64,000 bases of DNA from Okapia johnstoni (lineage: Eukaryota > Chordata > Mammalia > Artiodactyla > Giraffidae): positions 65,962,985 to 66,026,984 of the forward strand of contig CM044321.1 of NCBI GenBank assembly GCA_024291935.2, written 5' to 3'. Made by a program: the position numbers and the translations under genes. Of the stretch, positions 32,996-43,942 are shown piece after piece; the stretch's first letter is position 1; each line of letters begins with the position of its first letter. The notes beneath the pieces were generated by a model. That model searched no databases, was not told where the DNA came from, and was given only the letters and a program-made list of their open reading frames with translations.

Positions 32996-35049
32996 TAATT
33001 TAAAAAAGAAAAGAAAAATATAGCACATCTTTAATTATGTTTACTGTGATCCACATTTTGTTTCTTTTTGATGAAGAATGACTGATAGAGAATATCAAAC
33101 TGTTTCTCAAGGCTTTTTTAGAGCATTTCTCAGCCCAAGAAGAAAAGATTTATTACAAATCTATTGATTTTCTTTTTTTAAGATTAGCAATGAATGTTAA
33201 AAAGGAGAAAGCCATTATCTTTAATGTGATGCTATAATCCATTGGGTTGTTGCCTTTTAAGGGAATGTAATTTATTAAAGAGGCATTTGGGACCCATCTT
33301 ATCTGATTTTCTAATGTTTCTTATGTTTTTCATTCTGGTTACTTTGTTTTTACAGTAAGCTCTTAATTATCCTGGGACAGGTAATTTATTTCCATTAGCT
33401 AATTTAGGACAGAGACAGGATAACTTTATAAGCTATTAAGTAAGAAATCTGAGATTATTTCATATTTTGGCCCATTCAGAATAATATAATTTGAGTCCTC
33501 AGCCAGTTCTCACTGACATGGGTTGTAGAGAAAATGAATACGTAGCCTCAGATATTAATATTGGGATTTATATTGCCTCTGAAAAATCTTTCTCTGTTTT
33601 CTTTTGTTCACCGTCAATATGTGCCATAGGCATTCCTTCCAAGTTCACATATAAGCAGGTAGCATGCAAACAGGGGTCAGTTGGGCAGAAGAACTTTTTT
33701 TGCTGTTCTACCTGTGAATCTTTGATTAGATAAACAAGTTTCTGAAAGCTTTCCCTGCTGTTTTCCTTTTCTAAGGAATACTTTCTAAAGAGCCAACTCA
33801 CTTCTATTTTCTCTGAATATGTCATGAGCTCAGAGGCCCCCGTAATAGAGGAAGTTTTCCACTGGCTAGATCTTTTCCAAGATAGGAGACAAATCCTTCC
33901 ACACAGATTTATGTCAATGCAATGGACATTCATTCATTTGACTTACTGTCATCTTCTTACTTTCTCAGGCTAGGCTGCAAAACACAGTTTTACTCATAAA
34001 GATGTGCCAGATTCACTACCCTGTGGAGTATGTCTGAGGAACGTGTCCTCATTTCTAAATGTAGCCCTGGCTGCCAAATACTGAGGGCAAGGCCTCTGCC
34101 AGCCCGAGGCAGGTTTCCCACGAGGCTGTGCAAAGGATGAAGAATCAAGATGTCTAACCCTTTATTGCTTGTCAAGACTTCTATATACTTTTAGTAGAAC
34201 ATTTCCAAAGTTTGGGATATGGGCCTCTACCTTCAACGGACTATTTCTGTCTACTCATCTCAGATGTCATTTGCCTAGGGGGAAAGTGAAGAAAGCTGTT
34301 CATGGTAGCTGCCAGTGTAAGTGAGACACCAGAACTGCTCAGGGCTTAAACTGAACATAAACATCCTCAACAAAGAGTCAGATATCTCAGTCTGAAGTTG
34401 GGTCAGAGCTGCACATACAGATGATATGCCCTGTGCAAGTGTCACCTTTTTTAATTGGCACAAAGGTATCTTCTGCTCCCCAATTTGTGAGTCCTTGAGA
34501 TGGTGAATGCCAGCCAAAGAGGATATTTTTTTTCCTAATTTTTATGAAAACATCATATGGGCTAATGCAGACTGTGACCGGACTAAGGGGATAGTCCAGG
34601 TTTGGTTGACAGAAAAAGAAAATCCAGGGACCAGATTATAAATTCAGATAGCCAGGTTGCCAAGGCTAAGAGTGGTATTTAAAAGAAAGCAAAGCCATAC
34701 AGCAACCAGTTGAAATTCTGTGGCTATTCTGGATCTCTTTGCTCACCTTACGAGAGCAGGTCAAGCCCATTTCTGAAGCCAGTGACTCACAAGCAGCTTC
34801 TGATTTATGCTTAATTCCCAGACTTGTGGGTGGGTGGAAGGGACAGGACAGGAGATGCAAAGAGTTATATTCTGGGCAGGGAAATATGTGTGGGGTGGGG
34901 TGTGGTCTAGCCATCTCCATTGGGTCTGTTCTCCATAACCAGAATCTATATCCTCATCTCCTTCCTGAGCCCCAGGCACCTGAGCCCCAGGATTTGTGCC
35001 TGACTGGATGTCTTGGCATCTTAAACTGCATATTCCGGTGCACCTCAAA
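32996..35049. other. Non-coding DNA, no gene or named repeat
   Basis: About 2 kb of moderately AT-rich unique-looking DNA. Frames up to 121 codons (minus strand, 33568-33933) have no recognisable domain. This is one of the longest stretches without a repeat I can name. Confidence 0.45.
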
Positions 35050-35276
35050 CTCAGTCTTGAATTTTACCATATTCTCCTATTAACATCATAGTGAAAGACA
35101 CTTTCAGTCAACTCATCATTCAGCCAGAAACCTGGGGTCACCCTAGGTTAAGTTCACATTTGTTGTCACCATGTCCTCTCCAGCCTGCATTTCGAATGAA
35201 GTGTTAACTCATCTCTTTTGCATCCCTAATGCTACTGCTCTGAGTCAGCCATCTCTCATCTGAAATGCAGCCTACT
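35050..35276 (+). mobile_element. L2 LINE fossil, first part
   Basis: GCCAGAAACCTGGGGTCACCC, CCATCTCTCATCTGAAATGC and CAGCCTACTAACTG match the L2 ORF2 region (AAAACCTGGGAGTCATCC... TCTCGCCTGGACTACTGCAATAGCCTCCTAACTGG). It resumes after the SINE at 35290-35513. Confidence 0.65.
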
Positions 35277-35289
35277 AACTGATCTTTGG

Positions 35290-35513
35290 GGGCTTCCCAG
35301 GTGGCACTAGTGGTAAAGAACTCACCTGCTAATGCAGGAGACTCAAGAGATGTGGGTTTGATTCCTGGGTTGGGAAGATTCCCTGGAAGAGGGCATGGAA
35401 ACCCACTCCAGTATTCTTCCCTGGAGAATCCAATGGACAGAGGAACCTGGTGGGCTATGGTCCATAGGATCTCAAAGAGTTGGATATGACTGAAGTGACT
35501 TAACATGCATATG
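35290..35513 (+). mobile_element. Bov-tA SINE nested in L2
   Basis: Head GGGCTTCCCAGGTGGCACTAG, body ACCCACTCCAGTATTCTTCC, and end GATATGACTGAAGTGACTTAAC. Target-site duplication AACTGATCTTTGG (35277-35289) and AACTGGTCTTTGG (35514-35526), one mismatch. L2 sequence continues directly across the two copies. Confidence 0.94.
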
Positions 35514-35526
35514 AACTGGTCTTTGG

Positions 35527-35918
35527 TATCAAATACCCCTCATCCATTATCTAAAATGCAAACAGAGTGACCTTTTAAAAAGTTAAATCTGATCATATCT
35601 CTGTTCTTTGGGAAAATCTTTCTATGTCTTCAGTTTTTTGGGGGGGTAAGGTAGGGGGTAGAAACTCAAATTTCTGTGCGTGTTAGACAAAATTGTTCAT
35701 GATTTAGCCCTGCCCACTTCTCGTGTCTCTCTCTTTTTTGTCTACTCCATCTTTTACTCAGTATTCTTGCCACATCAAATTACTTTGGGATTCTTTATTC
35801 TTCATACTTGAATCATTCATGCCTTTAACTTAAAATTCTGTCACATTGATTCCCTTTTCTGGGTTCTCAATACTCAGTCTATAGGAAGAGTCCTGTTTTT
35901 CTAGCAGTTGTCACATTA
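35527..35918 (+). mobile_element. L2 LINE fossil, second part
   Basis: CAGAGTGACCTTTTAAAAAGTTAAATCTGATCATATCTC, GTTCATGATTTAGCCCTGCC and CAGCAGTTGTCACATTA-type text follow the L2 ORF2 end. A G-rich interruption sits near 35637-35660. The element stops at CACATTA (35912-35918), where the left arm of the large inverted repeat begins. Confidence 0.65.
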
Positions 35919-35931
35919 ATGGACATAATCC

Positions 35932-36147
35932 TCATAGGAGGATTTTATGTGGAGCCCCTTTGCTCATTACCTCACAATTTCCAATGGAAACCCTTAGAAA
36001 ACTTGCAAAGGGTCGTCCTTGCAAAATACTTTCTCATTCGTCAAAGACTGAAAGATGTAACAGTTGAAAATAAAGAAGGTGGCAGTGGAAAATGTAGCAT
36101 GAAAAGAGGGGGTGACCAGAAATCTGACCTGGGTGGAAAAAAATTCC
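35932..36147 (+). repeat. Large inverted repeat, left arm (216 bp)
   Basis: Reading TCATAGGAGGATTTTATGTGG to GGTGGAAAAAAATTCC, this arm is the reverse complement of 36510-36757 with six substitutions, one 1-nt indel and one 31-nt indel. Identity over aligned bases is about 97%. It interrupts L2 sequence on both sides (CACATTA before, TTATGTATTACTTATG after). The 5-mer CATTA occurs at both edges (35914-35918 and 36147-36151). It matches no repeat family I know. The 92-codon frame across it (35919-36197) is not conserved in the other arm because of the indels and is probably chance. Confidence 0.93.
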
Positions 36148-36290
36148 ATTATGTATTACTTATGTATTTCTTTGTTTTTCCTTTCACCAACCTTTAAGCA
36201 GTTTGAAGTCCAGACTGTGTCACTTGTCTCAGTAACCTAAGTGCTTAGCACAGTAACTGAAAATTATAGGCATTCATTAAATATTCAGAT
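36148..36290 (+). mobile_element. L2 LINE 3' end fossil, third part (in the spacer)
   Basis: TGTATTACTTATGTATTTC, AGTCCAGACTGTGTCACTTGTC, GTGCTTAGCACAGTAAC and CATTCATTAAATATTCA follow the L2 3' end and are colinear with the L2 text ending at 35918. This supports one L2 split by the left arm. Confidence 0.6.
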
Positions 36291-36509
36291 TGTAGTATAT
36301 TCTAGTTATTTCAGTAGGGTCTCTTTTCTACTGTGGAGTAATAGGAGGAGTTGCTCCTCAGATACATTTAGGCTAATGTTTTGGCAAAGTTTTAATACTA
36401 GAAAGGAAGATGTGTATACAGTCACACCACAAAAAGTTTTGGGTTTCAGGATATTAAAAATTGAAGCATTGTCATGGTGAAGACTTTCAATCTAGGAGAC
36501 ATTTCTAGA
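36291..36509. other. Rest of the inverted-repeat spacer
   Basis: Unassigned sequence with no gene. The full spacer between the arms (36148-36509) is 362 bp. Confidence 0.5.
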
Positions 36510-36757
36510 GGAATTTTTTTCCACCCAGGTCAGATTTCTGGTCACCCCCTCTTTTTTTCCCTCTGAGAGAACTTGAGTTTGGGTATCATGCTACATTTTC
36601 CACTGCCACCTTCTTTATTTTCAACTGTTAACATCTTTCAATCCTTGATGAATGAGAAAGTATTTTGCAAGGACTACCCTTTGAAAGTTTTCTAAGGGTT
36701 TCCATTGGAAATTGTGAGGCAATGAGCAAAGGGGCTCCACATAAAATCCTCCTATGA
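36510..36757 (-). repeat. Large inverted repeat, right arm (248 bp)
   Basis: Reads GGAATTTTTTTCCACCCAGG to CCTCCTATGA, the reverse complement of 35932-36147. It carries 31 extra bases near 36555-36586 (CCCTCTGAGAGAACTTGAGT and neighbours) that are absent from the left arm. Its flanks show no repeat that I can name, so it may be the original, unique copy from which the left arm was templated. Confidence 0.93.
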
Positions 36758-38914
36758 ATACTTTTTATTTTTCCCAAAAGAAAGTTGGAAGGAGATAAGA
36801 CAGGTGGTGGGTCTCATATAATGTTTATCTATACTTTGAAGGCCACCTGTATTCAGTGAATTTCCTGGAAGCTAACAAACCAAGAAAGAATTGAGAAATA
36901 GCTGGGGGCTGTGTAAGAGCTGGGATGGAACAGGGGCTAGAGATTTGACATGATCCTGTGCCTTAGTTAGAGGAGACGTAGCAATAGAAATGGAAGAGAG
37001 GAGAAGCCTCGGCTGATGATGCTACAGGAGATATCCAGCCTCTCCTTCCTCCCTGCCATCATTTCTAGCGTAACTACTTCATGGGTCTTTGCTTTGGTCC
37101 ACAGTGGGGAAGTTCAGAGGATTTTTGCATGGTCAAAGGAATGATGAGAAGGACATGTGAACATAGACTCATCGCAGTGGCTATGGGGAAGCAGAGTTAT
37201 TTTGGCCACCAGACTAAGGTAGTAATTCCCAGGAACTCTCTGTATGTAAATAGTGGTCCAGCAGATGTACAGTAGATGCTCATTATTGTTCTTAAAAAAG
37301 TAACACCCTAGAGAATAAGACACTAGTAGTTATGTTGTATTCCATGATTAACTATGACTTAACTGTTCTAGGTCCTTCCTTTTTGTCCCCTGCAGATTTA
37401 GAAAGTATTTACTGGAGCTAGTACATACAGAGCCACATCTGTGTAAAATGACATCTGTTTGAGGACCACAGCCCAGTTGTGGGGTTGAAAATATACAGTC
37501 ACAAGCCTCATGTGGCCACTGCATTCCTAAAGCCCTGGATAGATGTTTCTGTCCATGAGATCACCCCAGCTACCAACCAAACATATTCCTCCTCTGAATT
37601 ATTGAAAAGTATTTTAAAACATGATGTATCTGAAAAATTCATGGCTTTTGTTTGGTTTGTTTTATAGCTTTTACTGATTACACACATTTCCTCTATGGCT
37701 TGAATGGATAGCAGCATGGGCTATGGTAATAAATCCTTCCCTCTGCAGACCTATGTCATGTATACACCTGGGCCAGAGTTGCACACCAGATGGCAACTGA
37801 AAATGAGTTGATATCTATGGTAAGATGGTATTTAGAGAAAATACATTTACAAGTAAGACAGAATGTGCATTTCACAGTAGTGATTTTAAAAGTACATGGA
37901 ACGAGTCAGTTGGCAAATATTATTCAGTGCCTACTCTGTGTAGAACCTTGTGAGGGTTGCTGTTTTGGTGTTGGGCAGCCTGGATGTAGAGCTTAGAAGT
38001 GTTACTAATACATCACCTCCTATAAAACTGGAAAAAATAACAATTTCCTAAGTTTTTCAAGGTTTCTCCACTTTTGATGTTCTGTGTTATGAACCTGGAA
38101 CAGGGATTAAGAACATTTTGATCATCGAGGATAAGTTTTCTGTGGCTTTTTGAGTAGGGCATGACTGAAATGACCCATGAAAGGCAGCATCTATTGGCAC
38201 AGACATTGATTAGGTGATCTAGATGGATTTGGTCCATAAACAACATAGAAAGGTCCTAAGGACTTTAAACGTCCAGGAAAGTCTCCATAAAGATACACAG
38301 AGTGTAGAAGTGACTGTGACTTTCTGTTCAGAAATGTCAGTGTGTCCTGAGGTACACATTCTTTAGTAACTGCAAAACTATTCCTGGAGAGTGAATGAGT
38401 GATAAGTTAGTGAACTAGGCCATCACCTACCCTCTCCAAACAGTTGCAACCAAAGATGAAATTTCCTTCTTCACAGTTAAGATCATAGGACCATACCTTA
38501 GTCCTATGGGGCCCCATACTGCCTCCTACTTTCATGAAGCAAAGATGAAGTTTCCTAGTTTTCACAATATTTTACTGGAGGAAATTCAAGAGGCAATTCC
38601 ACTGCAAGAAAGAACACTGTGAATTGGCCATGAAGTGTTTTGAAAGACAACATGGCTCTTTTAGCTGCTAAAATATTAATATCTTGGCAGATTTAAGGAG
38701 GAGCAACATGTAGGCAGTTTTCTGTTCCCTAATTTTGAAATTAGATTTCTATGCTTATCACTAGGGAAGACCAGCAGTGAGAAGACTGCTGATCACTTGT
38801 GGAGGTGAGGGAGCAGAGAGGCAATTTGATTGAATAATTCACACCAATAGGAAAAAATCTGAAAGTCCTTTAACACTCTCAGAAATATTTGCATTTTTAA
38901 AAGATTCTCTCTTG
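36758..38914. other. Non-coding DNA, no gene or named repeat
   Basis: About 2.1 kb without recognised elements. Frames up to 77 codons on both strands are unconvincing. Confidence 0.45.
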
Positions 38915-39037
38915 GAACTTTCCTGGCAGTCCAGAAGTTAAGACTCCGTGCTCCCACTGCAGGGGGCTCCAGTTGGATTAGTAGTTGGAGAACTAAAATC
39001 TCACATGCCACATGGCGCCGCCAAAATAAATAAAACA
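38915..39037 (+). mobile_element. CHR-2-type tRNA SINE
   Basis: GGAACTTTCCTGGCAGTCCAG, AAGTTAAGACTCCGTGCT, GGAGAACTAAAATCTCACATGCC and GGCGCCGCCAAAATAAATAAA match the CHR family (TTCCCTGGCAGTCCAGTGGTTAAGACTC... GGGGAACTAAGATCCC). The B-box region is altered, so it is an older copy. Confidence 0.8.
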
Positions 39038-40111
39038 AAGAGGTGTTATCTTAAAAAAAAGATGCTTTCTTAACCCAAATAAATCTGTATAAATCTGTGA
39101 GGGTGGTGGGGGTGTAATTCTGACAGTAAACACAGTGGGATAAAAACAAATCCAGCAATGCACAGAAAGCTATTTCAAAGATAGGTGAGGGATGCAGAAC
39201 TCTGGAGACCAACCCCCTAAATGGTTCCTGCTTTCCCCCAGCCTTTTTACTGATTTTCTCAAAGCCTTAAGTGTTTTCTTAATGGATCCCAGGCAAAACC
39301 TAAGGCTGGAGAAACAAAGAATGACTGGTAGGAAGCAGAATGTGGAGAGGACATGAAGATAGGGCAAGTGGTTCTTCCTACATTCTGGTCATTGTAAGTT
39401 AGAAAACATCAGGATTTTGTAATGGTTTATTATAAACATGTCTGTGTGTGGATTGATTTGGCTGTAAAAACATCAGAAGTGTAAAAATAATGACAGACCA
39501 CAGTGGAGAAAATAAGCTTTGCTCTTATATCAAGCACTTGGAAAATATTTAGTCCCATTCCTCCCTTGGGCTGGATTGATACTGCCTGTGAACTTCCTTC
39601 AAGAAAAACACAACCAGTTTCACCATCCATTTTTATTAACTCCACAATCTCAGAGGAATCTTCATGCATTCCCTTAAATATCAGGACTAAATTTGTTTCA
39701 CCCCCTGTGGAACTGTCTTACTGAATATAATTTTCCAGAAAGTCAGTTCTGCTTTCCATGACCAGTAGGAATATCTGACTATTCTGCCATTGTTCTGCCT
39801 ACTTTGTGTTAAGTCTCCAGACATTATTTCCATAATAAAAAAAAAAATTTTTTTCTAATGGAATAACTTTAGGGCCAGCATACTTGCTGTGAGAGGTAGT
39901 GAGTACTTAAATCTATCCCCCATCATATGTGGGCTGAGAAACTCTTCTTTGGCTAAGATAGAGGTAATCAAACAGAGTTGTTACTTCAATGGGAATGTTA
40001 ATACCATAGAAAAGGAAAATGGGCCAGGAGATTTGGGCTTGAATTAAGCATGAGGGAGGAGGAGGGGAAGAACAATAAAGACCTAGAATGTAAAGTTAAA
40101 AGCTCTAGGTC
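39038..40111. other. Non-coding DNA, no gene seen
   Basis: Includes A/T runs near 39837-39856. No gene or repeat named. Confidence 0.4.
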
Positions 40112-40400
40112 AGTGCTGCCCATAGAAGTATAATTTGATCCAAGTATGTAACTTTAAATTTTCCAGCCTCTTAAAAATAACAGTAAAAGGAACAAGTGAA
40201 GTTAATTCATTTAATAATATGTTTTATTGAAACCAGTGTATTAAAATGTTGTCATTTTGATGCATAATCAATGCACAAAAATTACCCAGAGATGTTACTT
40301 TCCTTCTTGAGGTCTAAGACCTTTAAATCTGCTGTAGATTTTACATCAGCAGTGTGTCTCCATTTGGACCAGTCACACTCCAAGAGATCTGGTTGGTAGA
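40112..40400 (+). mobile_element. hAT-type DNA transposon fossil
   Basis: CAGTGCTGCCCATAGAAGTATAATTTGATCC, GTAACTTTAAATTTTCC and TTCATTTAATAATATGTTTTATTG follow a mammalian non-autonomous hAT family starting CAGTGCTGTCCAATAGAAATATAATG. The right terminus is decayed; the subfamily name is not certain. Confidence 0.55.
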
Positions 40401-41769
40401 GGAGCTATATGAAATAGCCAGGAGGAAAGACATGATGATGATCTGAATCACTTAATTTATTTATTTATAAATGAATTGTTACAAATAAGTAGAAGTTCTT
40501 ATGGCATCTAAATCAGAGAGAGCATTAACAAAATAATGAGAGAAAATAATTAAGAGAATCACCTAACTTTGGACAGGTAGCCTCAAGAAATAGACTGGTT
40601 AAAGAAGATTTATATGACTAGGGTAGAATTTACTGAGTTAGACTTCAGGTAGATATAAACGGATCAGGGTTTACCTTGAATTGCAGGATGAACCTGGAGT
40701 TCATTCAACAATGATCTTGGTTTCCTTAAGGTAAGTGAGAAAAATAGCTCTGCCCTGGAACAAGAGTGGAAGTAAAGGTGAACTCCAAAGGTGATGACTC
40801 TTAAAAACCCCATGAACATGTAAACCTAACAAAAAAGGGGATTCAATGTCCTAAAGGTAAAATGTATAACCGCTTCCCTGAGCTTAAGTGAACCCCCAAA
40901 TCTCCTTTCTGCAATAAAGTAAATTGTATCTGTATGAAGTGCTTTGTTAATTGTGAAACTCACATACAGACATGGCTTATTGTTATTGGCTAGAGAAAGG
41001 ACTGTTCTGTGGAGAAGAGTTACTAGGAACATCTAATGGAAAATCCATCATCCCAGTGCATCATTAAATCTTAGAAACTTGCTCCCCTGGGCAGGTGGCA
41101 GAGAGTTAGTGGAGGTAAGGGAGGGCTAACTTTCTATTGGGGGCAATCTTAGATTTGTTTTATCAAAACATTTATTGCCCATCTTTAGAAACTTCAGCCC
41201 ATTACTCTCATTATGTATTTAGTGTAAGGGCATATACTACTTCATAATTATTTTTTCTTCTCCTCAATGTGGGCTTTCAGTGTCTTCATAAAAGTGATAA
41301 ATGGCTCTTCTTGGACACACAAAATAGAGATTGGCAGGCAATTTAAAGTTAAGATTTCCCAGCAGACCCATCACTACCAACAAGATCACCTACTGACTCT
41401 CATGTACTCTGAGAAATGTTAAAATAAGGCCAAGATTTTTATGGTCCCCACTTTCTACTGCCCCAAAGGCTTTTCTATGCTTCATTTCTTCTGTGCCAGC
41501 TACAGCTGTATTTTCCCAGTTGTGTCCCCTAGGGGTACACAGACATACCCTAAAAGTAGTCATTTTAAGTGCCTCTAGGTTTTGCTGAGACATTTGCTTG
41601 AGAAAAATTATTTGCAAAATGGCTTTGAAAGACACAAAAGCATTTTATATCAGGTGACAGCTGGAAATCAGTGCACTCAGAACCCTTTTATAAATAGCCT
41701 GTTCTGCAAATACACCCTGTAATGATAATTATAGCACTTTAAATAAACAATAGGGTTTGCTCTCACATA
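40401..41769. other. Non-coding DNA; one tiny exon-like segment
   Basis: No gene is recognised. At 40687-40730 a 44-bp segment is bounded by TTGAATTGCAG| and CTTAAG|GTAAGTGAG; this is weak evidence for an exon. Confidence 0.4.
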
Positions 41770-41925
41770 AGTCCATTTGAGCTTTACCACGACCTTGTCA
41801 GAGCATTTGAACGATTCCATGTTGCTAACACAGGACCTGAATTTCAGAGTCTGAATGACTTGGCCAAGGTCACACAGCTGATATTTAATACAATCAGTAC
41901 TCCTGTCCCACATCGCCTCCTCCTC
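41770..41925 (+). mobile_element. MIR SINE fossil
   Basis: GAATGACTTGGCCAAGGTCACACAGCTGATATTTAAT is a clear MIR core (AACTTGCCCAAGGTCACACAGCTAGTAAG), with decayed flanks. Confidence 0.7.
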
Positions 41926-42972
41926 TTTGTAAGTTGTGTTTTCCAGGCCATGCAGCCTGGAAGCAACACACTCATTGTAGCCACTCATACCACACTCAAA
42001 GTGAGCTTTGAGGCTCCCATTTATTGTAACTCCACCTTTACAATTTCTGCCAACAAGTCTTAGGGTATTTTTTCCCCTAGAAATCTTGGTGGGGGTATGG
42101 TGTTGGGGCGTAGAAGCTCACGTATGTTTGGCACTTGACTTGTTGGCTACACGGTGGTGGCAGGTACCATTTTTATTATTCTATGATCTAATTTGGAATC
42201 CATGATGTCATCTATTATGCCCATGTTGTGGCGCAGCTGAAACTCTCCGAAGGTACTGAGGCTGCCCAAGCACTGTGCTCTCTCACTTGTCTGGTCCAGC
42301 TCTAGGCTGTTCCCTGATGTTGCTCAGGGTTCCAGCTGAAAGATCACCCTTTGAGTGGGAGAGTGACCTTTGCCCCACCCCCAGTGTCCATTGTTACAAA
42401 TGCTATTAAACACTGCCCTCAACAGAGTCTTTAAGGAAACTGCTTTTTTTTCCACTCCCTTTTTGTATCCCCCTGTCCCTGGAGGTCCCTAAGTGCTAAA
42501 CCAGAGAAACATCCAGGTAACAAACCCCAACAGGGTTCAAACAAAGCTGTCTTGCCTTTGAAGGTGTTATCTCCCTGAATACCCTTAGATCCTCCAGCCA
42601 ATAGGCTCTGTGGGGCCTACCCTGCCCTTCCTTCCCACTGGGCAGATAAGTCCACAGTTTATATTATCAAGCTGAGATCTCTACATTCATAACTGCTAAA
42701 ATGATTTTCCCAAACACTCCATTTTCTCAGTTTCTCTTCATGAATATATATCAGATCGAAACCAGATTTTTTTGCCTGAATGTCAGGGTTCTTTACCAAC
42801 TGTTCATTTTAGCTTTTTTTCATGCCCCAGTACATCAGAGACAATTTGTATGTAATAGGCATCTTCTACAATTATCAGTGGGTTAATTGAATAAACTAAT
42901 GAGCTCTGGATGACAGATTGGTGACTGATTTTTCTTTCTCAGACATATATCTAGATTTTTTTATTTTTGCTT
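41926..42972. other. Non-coding DNA, no gene seen
   Basis: Unassigned; somewhat GC-richer near 42100-42620. Ends at the L1 target site. Confidence 0.4.
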
Positions 42973-42988
42973 AAAAAATTATTTTTCA

Positions 42989-43622
42989 GCCATTCTGACT
43001 GGTGTGTAATGGTACCTCATTGTGGTTTTGATTTGCATTTCTCTAATAATGAGTGATGTTGAGCATCTTTTCATGTGTTTGTTAGCCATCTGTATGTTTT
43101 CTTTGGAGAAATGTCTGTTTAGTTCTTTGGCCCATTTTTTGATTGGGTCGTTTATTTTTCTGGAATTCAGCTGCAGGAGTTGCTTGTATATTTTTGAGAT
43201 TAATTGGTTGTCTGTTGCTTCGTTTGCTATTATTTTCTCCCATTCTGAAGGCTGTCTTTTCACCTTGCTCATAGTTTCCTTTGTTGTGCAAAAGCTTTTA
43301 ATTTTAATTAGGTCCCATTTGTTTATTTTTGCTTTTATTTCCAATATTCTGGGAGGTGGGTCATGGAGGATCCTGCTGTGATTTATGTCGGAGAGTGTTT
43401 TGCCTATGTTTTCTTCTAGGAGTTTTATAGTTTCTGGTCTTACGTTTAGATCTTTAATCCATTTTGAGTTTATTTTTGTGTATGGTGTTAGGAAGTGTTC
43501 TAGTTTCATTCTTTTACAAGAGGTTGACCAGTTTTCCCAGCACCACTTGTTAAAGAGATTGTCTTTTCTCCATTGTATACTCTTGCCTCCTTTGTCGAAG
43601 ATAAGGTGTCCATAGGTGCGTG
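42989..43622 (-). pseudogene. L1 ORF2 fragment (inverted 5' half)
   Basis: The minus strand stays open across the segment and encodes late L1 ORF2 ([16 protein letters not shown]-like [49 protein letters not shown]). These lie after the RT domain, in the C-terminal part. It has no start or RT of its own and is not functional. Confidence 0.85.
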
Positions 43623-43942
43623 GGTATGGAGAAAAGGGGACCCTCTTACACTGTTGGTGGGAATGCAAACTAGTACAGCCACTATGGAGAACAGTGTGGA
43701 GATTCCTTAAAAAACTGGGAATAGAACTGCCATATGACCCAGCAATCCCACTGCTGGGCATACACACTGAGGAAACCAGAATTGAAAGAGATACGTGTAC
43801 CCCAATGTTCATCGCAGCACTGTTTACAATAGCCAGGACATGGAAGCAACCTAGATGTCCATCGGCAGACGAATGGATAAGGAAGCTGTGGTACATATAC
43901 ACAATGGAATATTACTCAGCCATTAAAAAAAAATACATTTGA
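43623..43942 (+). pseudogene. L1 ORF2 C-terminus (forward half)
   Basis: Encodes the L1 ORF2 cysteine-containing tail ([42 protein letters not shown]) and is open up to a stop after YSAIKKKYI at about 43940. It is the continuation of the inverted half after a loss of about 40 bases. Confidence 0.85.

Noticed and set aside
33568..33933. 121-codon minus-strand frame as a gene
   Set aside because: No recognisable motif, no splice or promoter context and no support beyond length.
35919..36197. 92-codon frame in the left hairpin arm as a small protein gene
   Set aside because: The matching right arm has frame-breaking indels (1 nt and 31 nt). The frame also starts and ends outside the repeat in decayed L2 sequence.
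36510..36757. Inverted repeat as a DNA transposon with terminal inverted repeats
   Set aside because: The arms are 216-248 bp without a transposase remnant between them, the interior is L2 plus unique DNA, and only one edge shows a possible 5-bp repeat.
43022..43381. 119-codon plus-strand frame ([17 protein letters not shown]...) as a membrane protein
   Set aside because: It is the antisense of L1 ORF2; hydrophobic antisense frames are typical of A-rich L1 coding sequence.
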